A DNA stretch of 11,359 bases, taken from positions 1 to 11,359 of the forward strand of contig QIKS01000070.1 of assembly GCA_003233025.1 (NCBI GenBank), read 5' to 3'. This document shows positions 1 through 5,190 of the stretch, one piece after another; position 1 is the stretch's first letter; every line of letters begins with the position of its first letter. The position numbers and the translations under genes were made by a program. A model generated the notes under the pieces. It was not told where the DNA came from and did not search any database. It saw only the letters and a list, made by a program, of their open reading frames with translations. The DNA comes from Hellea balneolensis (lineage in GTDB: Bacteria; Pseudomonadota; Alphaproteobacteria; Caulobacterales; Maricaulaceae).

Positions 1-575
1 CCAAAAAGATGGATGATTTGTGGCCAGATGTGGAGAAGCGCAAACAGGCGGCCCTTGTCGGCACGCGCATTCGCCGTTCAATTGAAAAATACCTGGGGGT
101 GCAAACCTTGATGAGTCTGATTATGACCGTGTTGAGCTATGTTATTATGAGGGCTTTTGGCCTTGACAATGCTTTGTTTTGGGCTTTGGTGATTTTTATT
201 CTCAATTATATTCCGGTTATTGGCTCCGTTTTGGCCGGCCTGTTACCGGCTTTATTCGCCCTGGTGCAATTTGATAATTTGGGCATGGTTGGCGCGCTGG
301 CGGGGTTGTTATTTGTTGTGCAATTTGTCATCTCCAACACAGTGCAGCCCAAAATGATGGGCGACAGCATGAATTTATCCGCACTGATTGTCATTTTGTC
401 TTTGGTGTTATGGGGGGCTTTGTGGGGCGGGGTAGGTGCGTTTTTATCTGCGCCTTTGACCGTGATTATTATGATTATTTTGGCCCAATTTCAAACCACG
501 CGCTGGATTGCCGTCTTGCTTTCCGCTGACGGCAGTCCGGATGTGAAACCGCAAAAAATAAAACCAGGGCTCTAG
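1..575 (+). CDS. AI-2E/PerM-family transporter, C-terminal part (5' truncated by window)
   Basis: This is the C-terminal ~190 residues of a multi-pass inner-membrane protein of the AI-2E transporter (PerM/TqsA, formerly UPF0118) family. The frame is open to the left edge (two Lys codons precede the ATG at 9), so that Met is probably internal and the real start lies outside the window. What is seen: a short charged lead (WPDVEKRKQ), hydrophobic segments at about residues 33-50 and 55-86 counted from that Met, the family-type NYIPVIGS turn, the N-x-x-QPKMMG motif near residues 109-117, a further segment with LWGALWGGVGAFLSAPL, and a hydrophilic tail. Family members typically run 330-400 residues, so about half is missing. 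The substrate is unknown: the family name comes from autoinducer-2 export by TqsA, but many members have other or unknown roles. Family assignment is confident; function is not. A strong terminator follows 23 bases after the stop. Confidence 0.85.
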   Translation, partial: KKMDDLWPDVEKRKQAALVGTRIRRSIEKYLGVQTLMSLIMTVLSYVIMRAFGLDNALFWALVIFILNYIPVIGSVLAGLLPALFALVQFDNLGMVGALAGLLFVVQFVISNTVQPKMMGDSMNLSALIVILSLVLWGALWGGVGAFLSAPLTVIIMIILAQFQTTRWIAVLLSADGSPDVKPQKIKPGL

Positions 576-597
576 GGCTTGTGGACATTTAGGACAT

Positions 598-630
598 AAA
601 AAAACCGCCTCTTTTCCGAGGCGGTTTTTA
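598..630. terminator. Bidirectional rho-independent terminator
   Basis: A perfect 7-bp GC-rich stem, CCGCCTC (605-611) with GAGGCGG (618-624), has a 6-nt TTTTCC loop. It is flanked by an A-run (598-604) and a T-run (625-629) that extend the stem and give a U-tract on either strand. It sits between two convergent genes, the AI-2E-family gene ending at 575 (+) and the DUF1508 gene ending at 675 (-), so it probably stops transcription from both sides. Confidence 0.9.
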
Positions 631-674
631 GAAGACCCTCTTCGGATCTGATGTCGGATATAATCCGTTAGCTC

Positions 675-1004
675 TTACATGCCATTGCGCTCGGCATTGG
701 ATACGCAATCGGATTTTTTATTATAACCTTCGGAGCTTGCGCCTGTGACTTCACCATTTGTCGCGGTGCGTCTCCAGCGAAATTCGTCTTTTTTATCCTG
801 GTAAATATCCCATTTGTCACCGCCGCCCAAACTTTTTGGATTGCCGTTATAACCGTGACGTTCTGCATTGGCTACATTGGCAGCTTTCTGCGTATAGCCT
901 TCACATGCTGCGCCAACAATATTGCCATTACTGGCCGTGCGACGCCAGCGATGCTCGCCGCGTTTATCTTCGTAAAATTCCCATTTATCGTTTTCACCTG
1001 CCAT
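675..1004 (-). CDS. DUF1508 (YegP-like) protein with two tandem repeats
   Basis: A 109-residue soluble protein made almost entirely of two copies of the DUF1508 unit. Repeat 1 (about residues 6-53) and repeat 2 (about 63-109) share the pattern DKW-[DE]-x-Y-x-D-K-x-x-E-x-RWRRT-A-x-NG, then EGY and, near the end, NAER-x-G; a Gly-rich linker (LGGGD) joins them. This is the classical duplicated architecture of the YegP family, whose biochemical role is unknown. There is no signal peptide, membrane segment or recognisable catalytic motif. The start at 1004 is supported by AGGGGAAG a few bases upstream. The gene lies downstream of grpE on the same strand, but a 98-bp gap with a good promoter candidate (1059-1087) suggests it is transcribed on its own. 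The downstream hairpin at 598-630 ends it. Family assignment is secure; no function can be given. Confidence 0.88.
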   Translation of the reverse strand: MAGENDKWEFYEDKRGEHRWRRTASNGNIVGAACEGYTQKAANVANAERHGYNGNPKSLGGGDKWDIYQDKKDEFRWRRTATNGEVTGASSEGYNKKSDCVSNAERNGM

Positions 1005-1058
1005 GAACTTCCCCTAATTTATATATACCCACCGAACCCGTTGCCCGGTCGTGGCGAT

Positions 1059-1087
1059 CTTATAGCTGAAAATTTTCAGTATTACAA
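1059..1087 (-). promoter_or_regulatory. Candidate sigma70-type promoter of the DUF1508 gene
   Basis: On the minus strand a -35-like TTGTAA (1087-1082; 4 of 6 to consensus) and a -10-like TATAAG (1064-1059; 5 of 6) are separated by exactly 17 nt. The inferred transcript would start near 1052 and carry a leader of about 48 nt before the ATG at 1004. The spacer contains the palindrome at 1066-1079. This is pattern matching by eye against the E. coli consensus; an alternative AT-rich run (TATATATAAAT) lies nearer the gene but is close to the ribosome binding site. Confidence 0.5.
1066..1079. promoter_or_regulatory. Perfect 14-bp palindrome (possible operator)
   Basis: CTGAAAATTTTCAG is a perfect inverted repeat with no central gap, so it is a poor RNA hairpin but a good shape for a dimeric DNA-binding protein. 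It occupies 14 of the 17 spacer bases between the candidate -35 and -10 of the DUF1508 promoter, the geometry expected of a site where a bound repressor blocks RNA polymerase or an activator twists the spacer. The protein that would bind it is not known. Confidence 0.4.
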
Positions 1088-1102
1088 TCCACAGTTTCAG
1101 TT

Positions 1103-1732
1103 TTAAGCTTTTTGCGGGCCGGTTGATACGGCGACCATGGCGGCGCGCAAAGTGCGCTCGCCAAGGGTGAAGCCGGTTTGCATCACCTGGGCGATATCGC
1201 CCTTGGTTTCCGTAGACGGAATTTGGGCAACGGCCTGGTGGAGATTGGGGTCAAATTTGCTGCCTTGGCCGGGCACGGGGCGGATACCGTGGCGGGAGAA
1301 AACGGCGATCAGTTCTTTTTCGGTCAGCTCAATCCCCTCCAATAAATGCTTTGCATTGTCCCCCAGCGCGCCCCGGGCTTTGTCGTCAATAACGCTTAAC
1401 GCCCGGGCCAGATTATCGGAAACGGACAGCATATCGGCGCCGAAGCGTTCCACGGCATAAATACTGGCGGCTTTAACTTCCCGCTCGGCCCGTTTTTTGA
1501 CATTTTGTGCTTCCGCCAATGCCCGCAAGCTTTGGTCTTTAATCATGGCCAGCTCGGCCTGCAAAGTTTCAATGCGCTGGCTGGCGATTTCTTCGGCGGA
1601 TAATTCCGGCTCTTGGTTTTCGTCGAGGGTTTCATCGATTTGCGCTTGCAAGGCGTCCAGCTCCTTATCGGTCGGGAGACCATCTAAGTCGGGGCGGGTC
1701 AGATCAGGGTTTGTGTTTGTTGGTTTTGCCAT
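1103..1732 (-). CDS. grpE: GrpE, nucleotide exchange factor of DnaK
   Basis: GrpE drives ADP release from the chaperone DnaK and so resets the DnaK-DnaJ folding cycle in the cytoplasm; it also acts as a thermosensor in known members. The 209-residue product has the expected parts: a variable acidic N-terminus (about 1-45), a long helical region (about 46-115) that forms the dimer's paired helices, and the C-terminal beta domain with the family signature, including GIELTEKEL, KFDPNLHQAV (159-168), VMQTGF, LGERTLRAAMV and a final VSTGP. Length is normal. The gene begins 8 nt after the hrcA stop, and the only ribosome binding site candidate (AGAG) overlaps that stop, so translation is probably coupled to hrcA. 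No terminator is evident in the 98 bp after it. dnaK and dnaJ are not in the window. Confidence 0.97.
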   Translation of the reverse strand: MAKPTNTNPDLTRPDLDGLPTDKELDALQAQIDETLDENQEPELSAEEIASQRIETLQAELAMIKDQSLRALAEAQNVKKRAEREVKAASIYAVERFGADMLSVSDNLARALSVIDDKARGALGDNAKHLLEGIELTEKELIAVFSRHGIRPVPGQGSKFDPNLHQAVAQIPSTETKGDIAQVMQTGFTLGERTLRAAMVAVSTGPQKA

Positions 1733-1740
1733 TTTATACT

Positions 1741-2835
1741 CTAAAGCTTTCGTTGTAAAATCCGGCCTATCACATTGGCCGTATAGTCGACCAGCGGAAT
1801 AATCCGGGCATAATTAATGCGGGTTGGCCCGATAACGCCAACTGCGCCGATAATTTTCTGATCCGTTCCTAAATAAGGCGCAACCACCACGGAAGAGCCA
1901 GACAGGCTAAACAATGGATTTTCCGCGCCGATAAATATTTTAACGCCTTTTGCGGTTTCCGCTTTATCCAAGAGAGCGATCAGTTCTTCCTTCCGTTCCA
2001 AATCTTCAAATAACAGTCCTATACGTTCCAAATCGGATTGCTGCTGCGCATTGTCAAGGAGTTGTGCCCGTCCGCGGACAATTAAATTACGCCGATCCGT
2101 GTTTTCATGCCCGCCGGCCCATTCCGCAAGCCCTTGTTTGACCAATATACTGGCTGCTTTGTCAAGAGCGGCTTGGCCTGATTTAATTTCGGCTAAGATA
2201 TCGGTGCGGGCTTGCGATAGCCGTTTGCCTTTTAGGCGTCGGGCGAGGAAATTACCCGCCTGCTCCAAAGCCGCAGGGACAAGGCCGGTCGGAATATCCA
2301 TAATCCGGTTTTCCACATGCCCGTCCTCATAAACCAATACGGCCAGGGCCTGGCCTGCGTCCAGCCCGACAAATTCGACATGGCGCAAAATCCCCGCTTG
2401 CGCCGGCGCCAAAACAAGCCCGGCGCCGCCCGCCAGCCCGGCCAAAGCCTGGGATGCATTTTGTAAAATGTTTTGGATATCGGACAAGGGCTGATTGCCG
2501 CCTGCTTGCAGCTGGGTTTCAATGGAGCGTCTTTCTGTGGCGCTTAGGGTGCCGATTTCGAGCAGGCCGTCAACAAACAGGCGCAAACCCTGATGGGTCG
2601 GCATGCGCCCGGCGCTCATATGGGTTGAAGACAGCAATCCAAGGTTCGCCAGGTCGGCCATCGTATTGCGAATAGAAGCGGGCGACAGCCCGGCTTGCTC
2701 ACCGCTTTTCTGGCTTAGGGTGCGTGAGCCGACGGGCGCGCCGGTTTCGAGATAGCTCTCGACAATAGATTTAAAAATCGCCCGCGCCCGCGCGTCCAAA
2801 TCTGACAAGGATAATGAAGTGGTTTGAAAATTCAT
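1741..2835 (-). CDS. hrcA: HrcA, heat-inducible transcription repressor
   Basis: HrcA represses chaperone operons (classically groESL, in some species dnaK) by binding the CIRCE inverted repeat, and needs GroEL to stay active. The 364-residue product shows the N-terminal winged-helix domain (about 14-85) with SYLETGAPVGSRTLS and LSPASIRNTMADL-x-x-LG, the GRMPTHQGLR motif just after it, a central GAF-like region, and the conserved C-terminal GVIGPTRINYARIIPLV. Length fits the family. It is the first gene of an hrcA-grpE unit and is divergent from rph, an order I recall as typical of Alphaproteobacteria. I see no CIRCE element (TTAGCACTC-N9-GAGTGCTAA) in the 88-bp upstream gap, so autoregulation through CIRCE is not supported. 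No Shine-Dalgarno precedes the ATG, and the best promoter candidate would give a leaderless message. Confidence 0.97.
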   Translation of the reverse strand: MNFQTTSLSLSDLDARARAIFKSIVESYLETGAPVGSRTLSQKSGEQAGLSPASIRNTMADLANLGLLSSTHMSAGRMPTHQGLRLFVDGLLEIGTLSATERRSIETQLQAGGNQPLSDIQNILQNASQALAGLAGGAGLVLAPAQAGILRHVEFVGLDAGQALAVLVYEDGHVENRIMDIPTGLVPAALEQAGNFLARRLKGKRLSQARTDILAEIKSGQAALDKAASILVKQGLAEWAGGHENTDRRNLIVRGRAQLLDNAQQQSDLERIGLLFEDLERKEELIALLDKAETAKGVKIFIGAENPLFSLSGSSVVVAPYLGTDQKIIGAVGVIGPTRINYARIIPLVDYTANVIGRILQRKL

Positions 2836-2841
2836 GGGCGT

Positions 2842-2870
2842 ATTTTGACATTTACAAACTGGCTATTCAA
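2842..2870 (-). promoter_or_regulatory. Candidate hrcA-grpE promoter
   Basis: On the minus strand TTGAAT (2870-2865) and CAAAAT (2847-2842) are 17 nt apart, each 4 of 6 to the sigma70 consensus. Shifted by one base, the upstream box reads CTTGAA (2871-2866), the -35 half of the heat-shock sigma-32 pattern, but no convincing sigma-32 -10 follows. If the sigma70-like pair is used, transcription would begin at or within a base or two of the hrcA ATG (2835). A prediction by eye only. Confidence 0.3.
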
Positions 2871-2923
2871 GCCCACTTACGATAAAGCTATGCAAAATTA
2901 GCAAAACAACTACAGGAAAAACC

Positions 2924-3643
2924 ATGCGTCCCAACAACCGTGCCCTCGATGAATTGCGTTCTCTGTCACTGGAAATTGGCGTTTCGCCCTATGCAGAAGG
3001 CTCGTGCCTGATCAAATGCGGCGGCACCCATGTGTTGTGCATGGCCAGTATTGACGAAAATGTGCCGCGCTGGATGAAGGGGCGGGGCAAGGGCTGGGTG
3101 ACGGCGGAATATGGCATGTTGCCGCGCTCGACCCATACAAGAATGCGGCGCGAGGCGGCCAGTGGACGCCAGGGCGGGCGGACAATGGAAATCCAGCGCC
3201 TGATCGCCAGGGCTTTGCGCGCCGGTGTTGATTTAAAGAAATTAGGCGAGCGGCAAATTGTCGTCGATTGTGACGTTTTGCAAGCCGACGGCGGCACGCG
3301 CACCGCAGCGATTACCGGCGCTTGGGTGGCCTTGCGTTTGGCAACACAATATTTGCTCGATGAAGGGGTGTTGGAACACGATCCGATTACGGATAATGTC
3401 GCGGCGGTGTCGTGCGGGATTGTCAAGGGCAGTTGCCGGCTCGATCTTGAATATGTCGAAGACAGCGCCGCCCAGGCCGATGCCAATTTCGTCCTCAGCG
3501 GCGCCGGCGGGATTATCGAAGTTCAAGCCAGCGCTGAAGGCGAACCATTTGCCAGCGATCAGTTCGAAACATTAATGACATTGGCCAAAAAAGGAATTGG
3601 CGAGCTTTGCGCTGCACAAATCATGGCGATCTCTAAAAAATGA
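2924..3643 (+). CDS. rph: RNase PH
   Basis: RNase PH is a phosphorolytic 3'-5' exoribonuclease that trims the 3' ends of tRNA precursors, using phosphate to release nucleoside diphosphates; it works as a hexameric ring in the cytoplasm. The 239-residue product is full length. Visible motifs: [11 protein letters not shown] at the start, the G-R-Q-G-G-R-T block (81-87) with phosphate-contacting Arg86, [10 protein letters not shown] (123-132) with the phosphate-binding Thr125 and Arg126, and [14 protein letters not shown] with Asp180 and Asp186 at the metal-site positions. The ATG is preceded by AGGA six bases upstream. It is divergent from hrcA (88 bp). In related genomes rdgB and hemW usually follow directly; here a minus-strand gene ends only 1 nt after the rph stop. 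Confidence 0.97.
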   Translation: MRPNNRALDELRSLSLEIGVSPYAEGSCLIKCGGTHVLCMASIDENVPRWMKGRGKGWVTAEYGMLPRSTHTRMRREAASGRQGGRTMEIQRLIARALRAGVDLKKLGERQIVVDCDVLQADGGTRTAAITGAWVALRLATQYLLDEGVLEHDPITDNVAAVSCGIVKGSCRLDLEYVEDSAAQADANFVLSGAGGIIEVQASAEGEPFASDQFETLMTLAKKGIGELCAAQIMAISKK

Positions 3644-3644
3644 T

Positions 3645-3884
3645 TTATCCTGCCGCTTTGATGTCTTCGTCGGCCACATCGTCTGGCTCATACATCAACA
3701 GATCTGCCGGTTGACAATTTAACTCGCGGCACAGGGCTTCAAGGGTCGAGAAGCGCACGGCGCGGGCTTTGCCGGTTTTAAGGATAGACAAATTGGCTAA
3801 AGTAATCCCGACCCGCTCGGCAAGCTCGGTCAAGGACATACGCCGATCAAGCAAGACACGGTCTAGGTTTACACGTATGCTCAT
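3645..3884 (-). CDS. XRE/Cro-type HTH regulator (YozG-like)
   Basis: A 79-residue protein consisting of little more than a Cro/CI-type helix-turn-helix domain (about 6-65) and an acidic tail (YEPDDVADEDIKAAG). The recognition region is visible in LTELAERVGITLANLSILKTGKARAVRFSTLEALC, split here as SLTELAERVG (17-26), ITLANLSILKTGK (27-39) and RFSTLEALCRELNCQPADLL (44-63). The NLS-x-LK-x-GKA pattern is that of the small YozG/HTH_26 group, which is commonly encoded next to a DUF2975 membrane protein, as it is here. A very strong ribosome binding site overlaps the stop of the DUF2975 gene, so the two are surely one operon, separated by 13 nt. It is tail to tail with rph. Its target is unknown; the palindrome at 4481-4492 upstream of the operon is a candidate site for autoregulation. 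Confidence 0.9.
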   Translation of the reverse strand: MSIRVNLDRVLLDRRMSLTELAERVGITLANLSILKTGKARAVRFSTLEALCRELNCQPADLLMYEPDDVADEDIKAAG

Positions 3885-3888
3885 CCCA

Positions 3889-3900
3889 CCCTCCTCCTTA
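3889..3900 (-). promoter_or_regulatory. Near-perfect Shine-Dalgarno overlapping the DUF2975 stop
   Basis: On the minus strand TAAGGAGGAGGG (3900-3889) carries the full anti-SD complement TAAGGAGG, whose TAA is the stop codon of the DUF2975 gene. Eight bases separate GGAGG from the ATG of the HTH gene (3884). This is by far the strongest ribosome binding site I noticed in the window and suggests efficient, coupled synthesis of the small regulator. Confidence 0.8.
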
Positions 3901-4464
3901 AATCGTCAATTTTTGTTCGCGGCGCAGGCGGGTGCCTTCGCGGAAAACTTCTGCTAGAATAATGATCGCCAAAACAAGAAACCAGACATAAATCCGCAAA
4001 TCCAATGTCATTGTCACCGTTTCACCGTCCCCTATTTGGCTGCCTTTGGTGGAAATCCAGGACAATAAAAAACCCGAAATAAGCCGCAAAATTTCAGCCG
4101 CCGCAACAACAATCCAAATTGTCCGCAGGCGGTTGGCATTTTCAGGGACGAAAGGATCGCCTTGTGCTAATGTTAGACAAATGAGCCGCAATTGCTTTAA
4201 AATCACCAAAAACGCGGCGGCGCTGACCGTCATGGTCAGCAAGCTCGCCATGGTGAAGACAGGGTCTATATCATCAAATAATTGCGATTGCAGCGGCTCC
4301 AGCCCGGCCAGCGCCAAAACGGATACGACAAACATGCCAAAAAAGATCACCAACAATACCCATGTTACCCAAGACAATACCGTGATCAACCGTCTTAAAA
4401 AAACGATTGATGTTCGGGGCTTGGCAGATGGTTGCCCGTCTTGGTAAAGAGGTTCTACGCTCAT
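3898..4464 (-). CDS. DUF2975 membrane protein
   Basis: A 188-residue inner-membrane protein with about four hydrophobic segments, roughly residues 27-54, 68-90, 114-136 and 157-172. The family marks of DUF2975 are present: the loop LTLAQGDPFVPENANRLR (98-114; core GDPF and EN-x-x-RLR) between segments two and three, and the C-terminal VFREGTRLRREQKLTI, which resembles the E-G-x-x-L-[RK]-x-x-x-x-L-x-I ending of the family. There is no enzymatic motif and no signal peptide apart from the first membrane segment. The ATG is preceded by AAGGA at good spacing. It is the first gene of a two-gene operon with the HTH regulator, the same pairing as YoaS-YozG in Bacillus subtilis. One inference is that the membrane protein senses a signal or sequesters the regulator, but no function has been established that I can cite. 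Confidence 0.88.
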   Translation of the reverse strand: MSVEPLYQDGQPSAKPRTSIVFLRRLITVLSWVTWVLLVIFFGMFVVSVLALAGLEPLQSQLFDDIDPVFTMASLLTMTVSAAAFLVILKQLRLICLTLAQGDPFVPENANRLRTIWIVVAAAEILRLISGFLLSWISTKGSQIGDGETVTMTLDLRIYVWFLVLAIIILAEVFREGTRLRREQKLTI

Positions 4465-4480
4465 AAATGTCCTTGTGGTA

Positions 4481-4492
4481 ATTATCGATAAT
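4481..4492. promoter_or_regulatory. Perfect 12-bp palindrome in the divergent DUF2975/rdgB gap
   Basis: ATTATCGATAAT is a perfect gapless inverted repeat 16 bp upstream of the DUF2975 start and 77 bp upstream of the rdgB start. On the minus strand it contains GATAAT, a 5 of 6 match to a -10 box, with only a poor -35 (TTGTCT at a 15-nt spacing). As a short AT-rich palindrome it may be chance, but its place directly before an operon that encodes a Cro-type regulator makes it a reasonable operator candidate. Confidence 0.3.
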
Positions 4493-4569
4493 CAATAATG
4501 GAGACAAAGGCAAGTGTTAAACAGGTTTTGAAGCATAGCCATTTGGATGCGCAAGGGTTAGGAAGCCAT

Positions 4570-5190
4570 ATGAAGACACAGATAAAAAAATTGGTGGTTG
4601 CTTCCCATAACGAAGGAAAAGTGCGCGAGATCCGCGATTTGCTCACGCCTTTTGGCGTGCAAACACAAAGTGCGGGCGAACTGGGCTTGGCGGATGTTGA
4701 GGAAACCGGGTTGACGTTCAAAGCCAATGCCTTGTTAAAAGCACGCGCTGCTGCCCAGGCCAGCGGCACGGCGTCATTGGCGGACGATAGCGGGTTGGCG
4801 GTTGATGCTTTGGGCGGCGCGCCGGGGATTTATTCGGCCCGCTGGGCGCAATTACCGGATACGGGGATGCGCAATTTCAACTATGCTATGGCCGGTATTT
4901 ATGAGGAGATGAAAAAAGCCGGGGCGTTTGAGAGCGGAAATACCGGCGCGCAATTTATCTGTGCGTTGGCTTTGGTGTTTCCTGGCGGGGAGAGCTATGT
5001 TTATGAAGGCACGGTGCGCGGCGATATTATTTGGCCGGCGCGCGGCGATAAAGGCTTTGGCTATGATCCGATTTTTAAGGCTTATGGTGACAGCCAAAGT
5101 TTCGCAGAACTAGAGCCGGCCGAAAAACACGCCAAAAGCCACCGCGCCGATGCCTTCGGGCAATTAACCAAAGCCTGGTTTGGGACATGA
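4570..5190 (+). CDS. rdgB: RdgB/HAM1 non-canonical purine NTP pyrophosphatase
   Basis: Hydrolyses dITP, ITP and XTP to monophosphate plus pyrophosphate, keeping deaminated purines out of DNA and RNA; a cytoplasmic dimer. The 206-residue product carries VVASHNEGKVREI (9-21; the substrate-binding SHN-x-x-K), ETGLTFKANALLKA (46-59), LADDSGLAVDALGGAPG (70-86; Asp73 is the expected general base), KGFGYDPIF (161-169) and SHRADAF (190-196), which binds the purine. I chose the ATG at 4570 because AGGA stands six bases before it and the homologous N-terminus begins just before KLVVASHN. An in-frame ATG at 4498 would add 24 unlike residues and has no Shine-Dalgarno. The stop overlaps the hemW start (ATGA), so the two are translationally coupled. 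The gene upstream on this strand would normally be rph, but the HTH/DUF2975 cassette intervenes. Confidence 0.96.
   Translation: MKTQIKKLVVASHNEGKVREIRDLLTPFGVQTQSAGELGLADVEETGLTFKANALLKARAAAQASGTASLADDSGLAVDALGGAPGIYSARWAQLPDTGMRNFNYAMAGIYEEMKKAGAFESGNTGAQFICALALVFPGGESYVYEGTVRGDIIWPARGDKGFGYDPIFKAYGDSQSFAELEPAEKHAKSHRADAFGQLTKAWFGT

Noticed and set aside
1..575. AI-2E-family gene as a truncated pseudogene
   Set aside because: The frame continues to the window edge with no stop upstream of the first Met, so the shortness comes from the window boundary.
2845..2850. Perfect TTGACA as the -35 of an rph promoter
   Set aside because: No acceptable -10 lies 15-19 bases downstream (the stretch reads into TTCAAGCCC), so I do not call a promoter from this hexamer alone.
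2836..2923. CIRCE operator in the hrcA-rph gap
   Set aside because: Neither TTAGCACTC nor GAGTGCTAA, nor a recognisable near match with nine-base spacing, is present on either strand.
2989..3486. Long minus-strand open frame (165 codons) opposite rph
   Set aside because: It is wholly antisense to a clear, full-length RNase PH, its protein is rich in Ser, Pro and Arg with no family resemblance, and no ribosome binding site supports it.
4498..4569. Longer start for rdgB at the ATG at 4498
   Set aside because: There is no Shine-Dalgarno, the extra 24 residues do not resemble the family, and 4570 has AGGA at ideal spacing just before the conserved N-terminus.
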